The notes under the pieces are model-generated. The model was not told the DNA's origin. It made no database searches and worked only from the letters and a program-made list of their open reading frames with translations. Shown one piece after another: positions 23,420 through 35,380 of a DNA stretch of 64,000 bases (position 1 is its first letter; every line of letters starts with the position of its first letter). A program made the position numbers and the translations under genes. Origin of the DNA: Casuarina equisetifolia (lineage: Eukaryota > Streptophyta > Magnoliopsida > Fagales > Casuarinaceae); the NCBI GenBank assembly GCA_028551475.1, contig CM052359.1:7813583-7877582 (forward strand), read 5' to 3'.

Positions 23420-24585
23420 ATGCTTAGATCCCCAACAAGTGATGCAATGAGTGTGGACCATAGAGGATGGATTAAACATAGTGAATGCAATTGAAGAAGT
23501 AGATAGATGTTTTAACGTAAGATTTTCTCCTTCCCTAAAACCAATTTGATTTTAGATGATATTGATGTAGATTAACTACAATATGTTATTGGAATTGTGG
23601 TTTGAGGTCTTCAAAGTGCATACCTATGTCTCTTTGACTAGATCTAAGCATTTATAAGCCAAATTGAAGATTTTTGTTGAAGAACATGATGTTTTGTAGA
23701 TGATTAGTATTTTTTGAAGTTATTAGATTGAAGATCATGCTAATCATATTGTTTGTGGTAGTCGTTGTGTTTCTTTGGCTTAAGTTGTAATGTCAAATGG
23801 TAGAGAATGGTGGAGATATTGATGTTTGACAATGGATTAATGTTTGAAAGGGAGCACTTTGTTGATGATGTTGATGAGTTGTTGATTGAGGGAGAGCTAG
23901 TAATGCTCTTATGTTAGTGTGATGCTCCTACATTAATATGGTTGATGAAGTAAAATTTTAAGATTTGCAATTTTTCAATATCCAAATATGGTGTGGAAGG
24001 CTTCAATGGTTAATTCCAGAGAAGCACCAACAATTTTGGATAAGAGATGATCTCTTTGATGGATAGATTCTGAAGAGAGATCTTAATTGTTGTGGAAAAT
24101 CCAAAATCTTTACTTTTATTGAGGACCTCATGGTGGAGGACACATTTGAATGGAAGAAGCCCATGATGATGTGTAGATGCCTGGAGAGAAACATGGTGTA
24201 GAAGAGGTGTAACCTAGAAAAGGCCATAATGGAAGTGCCTAAAGAGGTATGACCTAAGAGAGTCTTGGTTTAAGAAGAGGCAAGATGACACAATTGATGA
24301 AGGCTTGTTTTAAAGAGAGTTTTATCCAATTTTTCCTTATAAAAAAGATCATGGTTGTAAAAGTTGAAGAAAGTTTTTCAATTTTTCTCTATCAAAAATA
24401 TTATAGTTGAAGAAAGTTTCCTTAGTCTTTCTCTGTCCAAAGACTATAGTTGTGGAAGTTAAAGAAAGTTTCTCCAATCTTTCTCTTTCTAAAGATTATG
24501 GTTGTGTAGTTGATATATTTGAAGATATTTTCTATATTTTCCTATGATGTAGGGATGTTGCACTAAATTATTCCAAGGGAAAGAT
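23420..24585 (+). other. Noncoding interior of the short LTR element
   Basis: No open frame with gag or pol motifs was found. Around 24370-24500 a segment beginning GTTGAAGAAAGTTT is repeated two or three times with drift. The interior matches, in reverse orientation, parts of 25868-27287, so both elements belong to one family. Confidence 0.65.
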
Positions 24586-25074
24586 TATTAGGTTGGTGAA
24601 ACAATTATGCTAAACAATATGGTTTTCATTACAATCAAGGGTCTCTATGTAATTATAGAACCAGGAAATATCTTCTTTATGTAGTAGGTTTCTTGGTAGT
24701 ATTGGGTTAGGATTCTTATCCTTATATGGAAATAGGTTTTCATAATGGTATTTGACTAAGATTCCTTTAAGGTTTCTCTATAAATAGGAAAGGTATAAAA
24801 AAAAAACCTAGTAAGCAAGTTAAGAGAGTCCCCATGAGAGGCTAATTATTGGAGAAGGCCCCTTTCATGGATACTAATTGATGAAAGAATTCATGAGATA
24901 CCTATTTGAGGAGAGCGAAAGTATGAGAAAATCTAATGAGAAGAAACTACAAGGAGCGTAGGATATTATGATATTCTGAACCTTTTAAATATGTTGTAGT
25001 TGGGTATGTGCATTCTTATATTTGTGTGTTTGATCTCTATATGGATAATACAACTTGGTTGAATTCCCCCAACA
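24586..25074 (+). repeat. 3' LTR of the short plus-strand element
   Basis: It begins TATTAGG (first TG mutated to TA) and ends CCAACA, and is homologous to 22919-23404. Confidence 0.82.
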
Positions 25075-25617
25075 CTACTAACCACCATTAGGAGTAATTT
25101 AGGTAAATTTGCATCACTTGGTTAGAAATCAGACCTTAAAACAATTAACTAAGCTGCGTAAGGCAGTCGGAGACTTTTAAGAAAAAAAACCATCTTTCAT
25201 TACAGGCAAAAGGAATATACAAAAAGTTAAAGAGGTTCAACCCAATTTGGATTTCATCAAGTCCCTGTTACTTTAGATTTCACCCCATTTTTTTATTATT
25301 CGTTGATCTTTTCAATGTTGGATTGTAACTTTAGGGGTTGTTCTTGATTGTTTCCTTTACACCTAAACTATCTTATATCACCAATTTTTTTAAAAAAAGA
25401 AAAAAGAAATGGGAGAAAACGTAGATGGATCACAACACTAATTATTACAAACTCACTTAATGCTTAAGCATTAATGTCCAACATTGAGTAAGCTATGTAC
25501 AAATAGAGGGACATGAGAAAAGATTATATGGGGAAAATAAAGGAGGGAAATTGGGAATCCAAAAGTTGGAAAAAAAAATGAAGGTTCAAACCAATTTCCC
25601 TTTTCTTTATTTTTCCT

Positions 25618-25867
25618 ATAAAGGTTCAAACCAACATAATGTCCCACATCTTTTATAATATCTTCTCATTAGATTTTCTTATATTTTTCCTCTCATCAAA
25701 CATGTATATCATAAATTTTCTCAACAACTAAAATTAATAAGAAGTGCACTTTCCAAAAATTAGCCTACAATGGAACTTTCTCTACTTGTCCATTAGATTT
25801 TTCCATATTTTTTCTATTTATAAAGAAGCCTTATTTTTTACAGTTATATACATAACCTTGACTAATA
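25618..25867 (-). repeat. 3' LTR of the minus short element (truncated)
   Basis: By reverse complement it aligns with 24586-24980, including GAGAAAATCTAATG-like and CATTAT blocks. It stops near 25618, where a direct repeat of AAGGTTCAAACCAA (25580 and 25621) marks the junction. Confidence 0.65.
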
Positions 25868-27243
25868 ATCTCCTCCTTAGAACAATTAGTATAACATCCC
25901 TACACTATAGGAAAGTATAAAAATCTCTTCAAATATATAAACTACACACCATAGTCTTTGGAAAGAAAAAAATTAGAAAAACTCTCTTTAACTTTCACAA
26001 CTACAATATTTGGATAAAGAAAGACTGAAGAAACCCTCTTCAACCATAATCTTTTGAAAGAGAAAAATTAGAGAAACTATCTTCTACCAAGTGCCTCCTC
26101 CAGCACAAGACCATCAACAATAATAAAAATTATAAGACTTACACAAAACTTGAGATCTCTCTCTAGAGTCCACCTATTGAAGAGTTCACCTCTTATCTAG
26201 AATTATTATTGCTTTTTCATAATCAATTATCAAAGGCTCCTACACCTCATTTGAATATAACAAAATAAAAGTTCCTAGATTTTTACTTTATCAACCACAT
26301 CAAAATTAAGAGCATTATAAGCTTCCTTTCAATCATTAATCCATTAACAATCATCATGAAAATGCTCCCCCACAGTCTTGTAAAGAACTAGAAAAAACCT
26401 TCATGTTTTTCTTTTCTTTTTTTTTTTTTTTGGTCTAGTTCATGTACATCACATGCTAGTTGCGTGTTTGAAATGTGCATCTCATGCATGTGGGTTGCAT
26501 CTTATATGACTTGAGTCTGCCTAACCCAATTTTAACCTATTGAATAACCCAATCATCATTTTGTTGTCATCCATAGCCACTCATCGGCATTTTCTACCAT
26601 GGAACAAACTGGAATTAGCCCTCTAGCTTTGCCATTCTCATCATTACCAATATACCACCACCAATTGAGTTTTTCAATGTCACCCAAAAGTTTGAAAACC
26701 AACCCAAAATTTTTGTCCAAAATCCACTGCCATTTGTTGTTTTACTGCTTGGGTTATAATCCTTTGTAAAGTGTCTAAGTATCCTTACTTACCATCACAT
26801 GCAACAAACCAAAACAAACCTTTATATTTGTTCTTGATCATCCATCTCATTCTTTACTTTTAACTGCTAATGTCTTGGCTATTCTAACACCACAACTTAA
26901 GCCAAATGATTCATTGACCACCACAAACAATCTGATTGATCCAATCTTCAATTAACAATTTTAAAGATATTGATAACCTTTAAAATGTCATGCTCTTCAA
27001 CAAAAATCCCAGATTTGGCTCTCAAATGCTCATCTTTGGATTGAAAGGCATAGATCTTCACTTCATATACCCCAATCCACCATTCCAACAATATATTCCA
27101 ATTGATCTACATTAATATCATCAAAATCAAACCAAATTTAAGAAAAGTGAAAATCTCATCTAAAAAAATATCAATCTACTTCTTCAATTGTGTTTATCAT
27201 GTTTGATTTATCATTTATGGTGTAAATCTTCCAATTCTAACAA

Positions 27244-27303
27244 CTCTGATACAATTTGTTAGCGATTCAAGTAACTTTGATACCACTTGTTACGGAAATT
27301 CAA
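27244..27303 (-). repeat. Duplicated primer-site/LTR junction
   Basis: CTCTGATACAATTTGTTAGCG (27246-27266) is followed by CTTTGATACCACTTGTTACGG (27275-27295). Both look like a Met-initiator primer site joined to an LTR start, and both continue into ATTCAA. The second is the true junction at 27288. Confidence 0.6.
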
Positions 27304-27674
27304 AAAATTGCATTAGTCATATATGAATTGAACACAAGCATCATGAATGCATACACCCAAACACAACAGATTTAAAAGGTTTGGACTAACAAAATGTCTT
27401 ATATCTCTTGTAGTTTATTCCCATTAGATTTTCTCATATTTTCTCTCTCATTAAATATGTATCTCATGAATTCTTTCATAAACTAGAATCCATGAGAAAG
27501 ACTCTTTCTAACAATTAACCCTCAAGGAATCTCCTTTGTTTATCTACGAAGTTTCTTTATACTTCTTCCTTTTATAGAAAAAAATTTAGTTTTTACAATT
27601 GCATAGATAACTTTGATTGTAATATGATATTACAATTATACCCTTCAACCTAATTGTTCCACCAAATCCTAACA
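27288..27674 (-). repeat. 5' LTR of the minus short element
   Basis: 387 bp; plus-strand reading is TGTTACGG to CCTAACA. The primer site TGGTATCAAAG lies immediately outside on the minus strand (27275-27285). Confidence 0.8.
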
Positions 27675-27679
27675 AATTC

Positions 27680-28790
27680 TCTCAAATTTACTTATAGTTT
27701 CTTTGCAACAAAACTTCCTAACCTTTAATAGCCAAGGAATTACCAATAGAATTGGAAATCTATTGGCATCAACCTTATTTTAGAAGTAAAAGAATACAAT
27801 GTCACACTTTAGTACACAATCTAACAAAAGGGGAAAAAACTTGTCCTCATAAGCCATCATTGTCTCAATAGGTGACTTGGAAATGAACAAAGTAGCTTTG
27901 TTTTAAGGACTAGAAAGTATGGCTACAAGCATGGGTGATTTGACTCAAGGCTTTAATGAAGTACCATATAGAGTTGATCTTCTATGTTTATAAATTGTAA
28001 TGGTGGTTGGTAGAGTTTCTCATATAGTTTTTTATGCTTCCATTGTAATTAGAAACTTTTCATATTCTAAGCCATATGTTGGCTAATTATGTCTTTGCAT
28101 TGATGTGTTGTGTTTTAATTTTAGTTTCTACATATTTTTTCCCTGATTTGGTCTTCTCTCAAACCCTAAACTATTGATCTTAACTTTGTTTATATACTCA
28201 AATCAATTCAAGCATCATTCATATTAAGGTTGGATTTCTTATAGGTCCAACCCCAAGATAAATAATGAAACAAAATCAACTAGGCCTAAAGGATACCAAC
28301 TATTTATCAACATTGGAAGCCATGATGTCTAATGCTAACTTTGGAGATCATAATCTTTAAAAATTTCTAGGTATTCTAACTTCGAAGCTTTCTATGCAAA
28401 AATATTGGTTACTATAACTACTAAAGCAAAAAATTGTTAAAATTAAGATAATCGTAGATGAAACAGCAAAAGTTGAATAAATTAGATTAAATAATGAAAA
28501 TATGAGGAAAGATTTTTATTAAACAAAGTAAAATGTTACCCAAAATATAAGTGACCAATTTCTAAAGACTTAAGGATTGTGGCATCAAGATCATATAATT
28601 AATGATGATGACATTATAATCCTTAACCTTCTCCTATTATTAGTTCACCAATTCCTTGTCCAAATCCATGGTCCCCATGCTACTCACTTTGGGGTAAACT
28701 ACCAGAGAAGCCAGTAGGTAACCCTTGGCTCCCTGAAGTGAGAAGTTTTCCTTACAATAATTTACTTCATCCATGAGAATAAATTCCTCG
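27680..28790. other. No gene recognised
   Basis: AT-rich DNA with no coding motif or LTR terminus that I can support. Confidence 0.4.
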
Positions 28791-28794
28791 TCAA

Positions 28795-28911
28795 TAACTT
28801 ACTAGCTTAATGGTAGGCTAATAAGGTTGGGACCTCTTGGTCTCAAGTTCGACTCTCAAGTGTATGAGCTTGGGTGCATGCATGAATAAATAAAAAATCA
28901 TTTAAAAAAAT
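28795..28911 (+). mobile_element. tRNA-derived SINE-like patch
   Basis: TAGCTTAATGGTA at 28803-28815 resembles an RNA polymerase III A box, and GTTCGACTC at 28847-28855, within GGTCTCAAGTTCGACTCTC, resembles a B box. The spacing of about 30 bp fits a tRNA-like promoter. The sequence does not fold convincingly as a full tRNA and lacks a CCA-type end; it runs instead into a tail (TGCATGCATGAATAAATAAAAAATC). A decayed tRNA gene is the alternative. Confidence 0.5.
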
Positions 28912-29302
28912 ATGCTTGATCTAAGAGAATTTTTCCTTTAATCTCTTAATGACCCTAAGAACCTTAAATTTAACACTTTCTACCAAGCCCTCCTTAAATC
29001 TTCAAAATGTTAAAACTCACTATGGAAAGTGAAAGCCCATAAGTTCACCATCATCATTAATTGCAATCCAATCGAAGACCTTGTTAATGATAGGTAAGAC
29101 TGACTCCTTAACAAAATTGACATGACAGGGGTTGGTTGCACAAGTAGTGAGGTCATCCTTGGTTTTGTAGCAATTGTGGAGCACGTGGGTGAAAGCAATA
29201 GGGGAGGATCAAGTGTAGAGGACTAGGCTTATGGCTAGGTGGAAAGGCTTAGTCAAACAATATCACATGTTAAGGGTAGTTACTAGTAGTTAGTAGAAAG
29301 AT

Positions 29303-29452
29303 AATTAATTAGTAGTTACTGAAGAGTGGTTAAATATAGTTATTGGTGTAAGAATTGTTTGACATTACCATTAAGACAATTAATAAGTAATTATTGAAGG
29401 GTGGTTAAAGGTAGTTATTGGTGTAAGAATTGTTAGGCACTACCATTAAGAA
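29303..29452. repeat. 75-bp tandem repeat, two copies
   Basis: AATTAAT starts at 29303 and 29378, and GTAGTTATTGGTGTAAGAATTG-like blocks recur with the same 75-bp offset. The two copies are nearly identical except for a few substitutions. The surrounding DNA has no recognised gene. Confidence 0.8.
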
Positions 29453-30429
29453 AAAAGTTATAGCTAATAACTAAGATGTAACATTGTTATCTTAGCCCTA
29501 GAAGCACACAAGTTACCCACTTATGCTAAGGCACTTGAGCTTCTCTACTTAGGCCTCATTCATACTACACCTACAAAAGGAACTCCCTTTGCAACTATGA
29601 ACATTTTGGAACATGACCTTTAGTATAAAGGCTTCTAGTAAAAGGTTTGTCTACTTGCAAAGCCCAATTTGGACCAAGCCATAAGTTGTTATTTCTCCTT
29701 TTCTTACTGCTTCTTATGTTTTCCCACAATTTATTAACTTAAAGCACCTTAAAATCAACAAAGATCCTTCCAAAATAGTAACTAACCTCCTCACAAACTT
29801 TGTGCCAAACACCCAACAAGCACTATTCTTGAAAGCCCTAATCTCCTAAATTTTTCAACAAGTCTTCCACCAATAATCCACCAAACTCATTTGTAAACAA
29901 CAAATCCTCAATCTAGCAAGAACCTTGTTAACTTCCCTACTTAAGACTTATCGATTATAGCATGAATAATAACCAAAAGCCACCTTTCAAATTAACTAAA
30001 ATAAAATATGCCCATAATAACTCACACAATTCACACGCAAGCATAGATTTAAAAAATAATAACACAAATCACCAAATCCAACAAGACCTTCTCACAACTA
30101 CATACATTAAGAAGTATAGACTAACTAAAGCTTTACACCTCATTGGTGAGCCCAAAGGTTCTAGCCAACAAATGATGGTTAAAAAATTACCCAACATTTG
30201 ATTAGTTCTACAAAACACCAATTACACACATACCAACACAAAATGAAAGAGATTTCAAGAAAGCCTAGTCTCATTGGAGAGAGACTTGGACTTCTTAAGG
30301 TTAACTCTCCTAGCAAATAGGGTTTTCCCATGGTTTGACACAAAATCTAGATGTTTTTCCCCCATTTTCAAGAATTCTATAAATACTAAGACACAAAGGA
30401 TCGAATACCATTTCTTTATTGTTAGGTAT
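29453..30429. other. No gene recognised
   Basis: AT-rich sequence with several short chance ORFs lacking domain motifs. It abuts the broken integrase end of gypsy relic B near 30430. Confidence 0.4.
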
Positions 30430-30912
30430 AATGGTCACTTGAGAAGCCAAGAAAGGTTGACTTAACCTTATAAAGTGGACATACTTCTTAAAACAATTTA
30501 CTACCACGAAAATGACATCCTCACCCTCACTTTTGGGAAACTCTTTAATGAAATTCATACTAATCTCTTACCATGCTTGACTTAGAAGTGATAGTGGTTG
30601 TAATAGAGTAAGGTATAGTACCCATTTCAACTTATATCTATAACAAATGTCATACCAAGATACACATGCAACCATCATTTGCTTCATAATGGGCCAAAGA
30701 AAGTGCTATTGAATTCTCTTAAGTGTTCCATAAATACCTAAATGACCACCTATTCTCGAATCATGCAAGTGCTAGATAATGGTTTCACACAATGACCCAT
30801 GGTTCCCCACCACTATTTTACTAGTGTACCTTAACATCCCATTGCTCAAACTATACCCTGGATGACTAACAGGATCTATGGCAAGGCCCTCTAGAATGTG
30901 CGTAATTTTCAT
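30430..30912 (-). pseudogene. Relic B integrase fragment
   Basis: The minus strand shows a zinc-binding region (HLHDSRIGGHLG, later WP.MK) near 30690-30790 and the core start MNFIKEFPKSEGEDVIFVVV at 30558-30499, where Asn replaces the first catalytic Asp's usual neighbour pattern (MDFI). Recognisable integrase ends near 30430, so the rest is deleted. Confidence 0.82.
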
Positions 30913-30917
30913 CCCTT

Positions 30918-32543
30918 TGATAACTCTATATTTTATAGAGTTATTAGTAGTATTTTAGGTAATATTTAATATAATTTTTATTAAATTATATTTTATTTAA
31001 TTATATTTATGTATATTTTGTTATTTTATGTAGCAAACCCAAAAGAGAAGAAAAAAAAGAAAAAAAAGTAAAAAATCATTAAGAAAAAAATAGAAAAGAA
31101 AACAAGCAAAGGTATGCATGTGGAACCCACGTGAGGAAAAGAGAATATCGTGCAGGACTTAACCAAGAGGAAGAGGAGACTTAGAGAAGAGGAAGCAAGA
31201 CGAGAGAAAAGAAACCGAGAGGGAGTCGAAGTCTTGATCAGAACCAGAGAGGCTTCACTGGAGAAAGAGAGGCTACGCGCGATAGCGCGGGTCTCAGAGA
31301 GGAGCATGACGGAAGTGCAAACGCCAACCGTCCATCCATCAATTTCTCTGGTGACAACCCACTTCTAGTCATATTTTCTTCTTTTCTGGCCACCTTTAGG
31401 TGATTTTTGGCAAGGAGAGAGCAGATCGAGAGTTCTAAAGTAATTTCTAGCCTTTCTGTACCAGTTTCACGGCGGTTTATGGCAATTTCTGGTGAAGAAG
31501 TGCAAACGCCGACTTTGTCCATTCTGCTAGATCTACACGTTTCTGTGGCAGATTTGTGTAATATTTTTACAGAGCTACAACCTAGGCGTCCTGATCTACA
31601 TTTCTAGAAGTTTCTGTGAAGACTGGCAGCAAACGGCGGAGGCGGCATGTGTCAGTGGACGGCGGAACGTGTCACCGGCACGTAGTAGCACGTGATGGCT
31701 CGTTTTTGGTCTCATTTTCCAAACAACCTCATTTCCTCCCCCTAATGTGCAGATTTGTGCGCTATATTTTGTGATTTGAAGACATTTGGTGACAACTTTA
31801 ATGTTTTTAATTTACAGAATATTTTGTCCACATTTTTGCACTAATTTCTGTTGTGTAAATATGTTGTTTTAATTTATTATGTTAGAGTGACGATGGAACT
31901 TAATTATAACGTATGAATGTTATGATTATTTATGTTTTGTGAGATATTTTATAAATGTGAAGTTACATGTTACTAATCTTAATGCATTTGAGTGATTAGC
32001 TACCACTTAAATGATATAATTTGCATGTTTGAGACTGACAAGAGATAACATGCAGTTGCTTCATGTAATATGCAACTATAGATTAATATGAATAGACATA
32101 TATCATATGATTTGTGTGGCTTTAGGTGCAAATTGGAATATTTACATATCTTAATGCACTTAGTTCATTTAATTCATATATAGAGTCACAATGAATTAAT
32201 GAGTTAAGTAAGTTTGTTATACCTAGACATAGGATAATGAATAAGTTAGGAAATTCCACCATCACATGAGTAGAATTAATCTTGCAAGCATGGATAATCA
32301 ACATTTGTACTTAGTAATTAAGTAAAATCGGATGCTCTGACACATTTCATTTATCAATTTTAGATTAAATTTGGTTAGTTAATTCATGTTTTACCACTTT
32401 GATTTGCTAGAAAAACGTTAAAGTCTATTCACCATTAATAATTAATTAATTTAGTAAACATCAGTCTTTGTGGGACAATATCTATACTTATCATTATATT
32501 ACTTATTCAACACATACACTTGCATGTAGAATTTCACCGAACA
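30918..32543 (+). mobile_element. Solo LTR of the TGATAAC family
   Basis: 1626 bp from TGATAACTC to CGAACA, flanked by CCCTT at 30913-30917 and CCCTT at 32544-32548. It is homologous to the LTRs of the gag-only element at 41642-48673, in opposite orientation. A perfect palindrome AACTCTATA-TTT-TATAGAGTT lies three bases inside the start. A GC-rich patch with GGCGG and CACGT motifs occurs near 31625-31700. Confidence 0.94.
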
Positions 32544-32548
32544 CCCTT

Positions 32549-33637
32549 TCATAACTCTTTAACGACTTTTGAATCCAAAGTAGTTAAAGGATAAAGGAAG
32601 ATTGTAACTCTAAGTTTCAGCTCTTAAAGGAAGCTTAGAAAGTGCATCCACCGCCCAATTCTCATTACCTTTGTGGTACTAATCTTATAATCAAACCTTA
32701 AGAGCTTAGTAAGCCATTTATGCTATGCAAGTGTTGTAACTATATTATAATAAATGTTTCAAACTAGAATGATCAGTTTTAATTATAAAATGTTACCTAA
32801 CATGTAAGATCTCCATTTATGAACCACCATCACAATAACTAATAACTCCTTCTCATATGTGGAAAGCCTCAATATTTCTTTGATAAAGTCTTGCTCAAAT
32901 AAGCAATAGGTTGATCACTTTGCATCAGAATAGCTCTTATACCTCCATTGCTAGCATTGATCTCCACTACAAATGGCTTCTTAAAATTTGGCAGTGTGAG
33001 CATGAGTGTCGAACTCATTTTTTTCTTCAACTCTTGGAATGCTCTTTGAGCTCCTTCATTTCATTTAAAACTACCTTTCCTTAACACAAAAGTTAATGGT
33101 TAAGCGAGCTACCTATAATTCTTCACAAACCTTCTATACTTTGTCAAAGCAAGGAACCCACATAACTCCCTAACCAATGTAGGCTATGGTCATGCCAACA
33201 TACTCTCAACCTTTTATGGATCAACTTAAATACCTTTCTCTAAAACTATATGACCAAGATATTCTACTTGTCATTGTGCAAAAGTACACTTACTTCACTT
33301 ATCAAACAACTAGTGCTCTTGTAATAGGCAAAGGATGAAAGGGAGGTAACGGCAATGACTTTCCAAATCTAAGCTATACACCAATATATTATCAAAGAAT
33401 CTCATAACAAACTTCCACAAATACAATTAGAAAGTTGAGTTCATGAGGGCTTGAAATGTAGCTGAGGCATTCATTAATCCAAAAGGCATGACCAATAACT
33501 CATATTACCTATAGTGAGTCTTGAAAGCCATCTTGTATACATTCTTAAGGTGCATCCTCACTTAATGGTATCTCAACCATAAGTTAAGTTTAGAAAACCA
33601 TGCAACCCCATGCAACTCAATAGTTCATCAATAATAG
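32549..33637 (-). pseudogene. Relic B RT and RNase H fragment
   Basis: On the minus strand from 33637: a DELL block, a frame-broken FSKLDLR..YHQI region, an RMHP..VYKTAFKTHYG-like block, VMPFGLMNAS near 33470-33500, and the RT active site changed to FFDNILVYS near 33385. RNase H follows leftward near 33000-32800. Many frameshifts and stops. Confidence 0.82.
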
Positions 33638-35365
33638 TGTTGGATCCTATAGCAACCTAAAAGGGGGGTGAATTAGGTTTCTCAAAAATCTTTTAGTCTT
33701 TTTCATTTTTTTTATGTTAAGCAATCAAGGCAAGAATCAAGATTATCACATAAGACAAAGACACAAATTTTTGGAAGATGGTTCAGCCCAAGCCACCTAG
33801 GCACCTACTCCATCCCACTCTACCAACAACTTATTAAAATCACCTCCAATCAATTCAAAAATTGATTACAAGGGAGAACCAGTCCTCAAATCTCAGTTAC
33901 AAGAAAGAATCACTCTTTCAAATCCAATTACAAATACTTTCTCCAAAAATTTTAGCAATGAGTAGCAATTAATTACAAATTTTGAATTCAACTTCTATAA
34001 GATAAGAATTCAAGTTTAGAAGCTTCAAACAAATGCTAGAGACTTAACACAAGATGATATGGACAAAAGCCTCAAATTCACATGAACCCTAGCATTGCTC
34101 ACTCGTATAAAATCAGCTTAAATATTATATGAATTAAAGAGCAATATGATTTCTTAACAAGTGTATGAAAGCAATAATAAGCTCAAAGTAGAATCACTGA
34201 AATGTAGAACCAATTTCGTGAGCTTAAAGAAGCTTGAGTAAAGAGTATGAGTTTATGTAAGTAGTTTCTTTCTCTATGATTCTTGGACCTACCAAACAGT
34301 GGTGAGTAAGATGCACTTAAATAGATTCATAACAACTTACATTTCACTTCAAAGAGCCATTTTGACACTTCTAAAGTAAGTCACCTCTTCTTCTTGTTAG
34401 AGCCTTAATTTTTGTCCTCTTTCTCTTCATTTTAAGCTGTTAAGAAAGAAAGGAAACAAAACTACATTTTGTCTCTCAAACCATTCAAAATCATGCTCTA
34501 AAACGGCATTGTTTAGTTCATAACTTAAGTGATTAAATAGGAGCTTCGCAAACCAAAAAATGGGTCAAACTCGGGTTGAACTCTAACCTTAATGAAATCT
34601 CTTCAATCTTGAATCAAATTATTGTGGGTGCTTCACAAATTGATAGATAAACTTGTTCTTTTTAAAAGCCTTATAATTTCAACTTCAAAAACTCTTTAAT
34701 CTGCTTCTAATTTCTCTTCTAAGCAGTTAGGTCATAAACTATGAAGAACTCCTTAATCTCTTCAAATCAATCTTTTTTTAGCAATGAGTCTTTGATTTTT
34801 CTTCACAGAAATGTTCCCCTCTATGTTAACTTTCCAACGACACCTTTTTTAGCTTAATTAGAGAAATCATCGATGATTAATTTTGGCAACGAAGTCACGG
34901 CTTCAAGCAGGCAGCCAGTCAAATTGGGTTCGAGCTTGTTTACAGGTCACACACACTTCTGGATCATAGGTCACAAGTATGGGTTAAAATTTGGGTTGCA
35001 AGAGTTGGCATGGGTCATGGCTTCTGGATTGGGCTCATTCACGCCGGTCATAGGTCATCCCTTATGGCTGGACCTAGGTCGCGCACATAGGATTGGGTTC
35101 GTACTTCATGGGTTTGACTTGCAAACTGCGTCTCATTCACGCGAGCTTGCACCTAGTCTAGGTAAAGCAGGTTGGATCACAATCCGAATTGGGTTACGCA
35201 CTGGACTTCACCAATTTGGTATTCTAATTTATTTACTCATTTTTCTGCATAATTGTTTCAACATTATTTTTCTAATAAAAACCCAATAAATAAATAATGA
35301 TTTTAATTATCTTTTCCATATCAAAATGTTAATATATTCTAATATCATTAAAATATATTCCAACA
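33638..35365 (-). repeat. 3' LTR of copia-2
   Basis: 1728 bp; plus-strand reading is TGTTGGATCC to TTCCAACA. It is similar throughout to 39813-41495, including the GGGGGGTGAATTA block and the CACAGGTCAC-rich GC patch near 34900-35170. Confidence 0.92.
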
Positions 35366-35380
35366 TTCTTCCCCTTTTTG
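35366..35380 (-). other. Polypurine tract of copia-2
   Basis: On the minus strand AAAAAGGGGAAGAA directly precedes the TGTTGG LTR start. Confidence 0.8.

Larger units (their letters stand above)
22919..25074 (+). mobile_element. Short non-autonomous LTR element, plus orientation
   Basis: 2156 bp with LTRs at 22919-23404 and 24586-25074 and a Met-initiator-type primer site after the first. Flanks CTACA (22914-22918) and CTACT (25075-25079) match at four of five positions, probably a decayed target-site duplication. The interior of about 1.2 kb has no recognisable gag or pol and no long ORF, so it must have depended on other elements. Confidence 0.82.
25618..27674 (-). mobile_element. Related short LTR element, minus orientation
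   Basis: The right LTR 27288-27674 with an adjacent primer site and a truncated left LTR (about 25618-25867) bracket a noncoding interior. On the minus strand LTR and interior align with the element at 22919-25074, for example the matching sequence around 25890-25960 versus 24440-24570. It is more diverged and truncated at the left, so no target-site duplication can be given. Confidence 0.75.

Noticed and set aside
24003..24227. 74-codon minus-strand ORF in the short LTR element
   Set aside because: No homology to gag or pol, opposite to the element's orientation, and not kept in the related element.
28803..28855. Functional tRNA gene
   Set aside because: A- and B-box-like motifs are present, but acceptor and anticodon stems do not pair convincingly; reported instead as SINE-like.
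34873..35289. 138-codon plus-strand ORF, with a parallel 147-codon ORF at 41040-41483
   Set aside because: Both lie antisense in the two LTRs of copia-2 and start from the same repeat. No domain is recognisable, and frames differ by indels, so they reflect LTR duplication rather than a gene.
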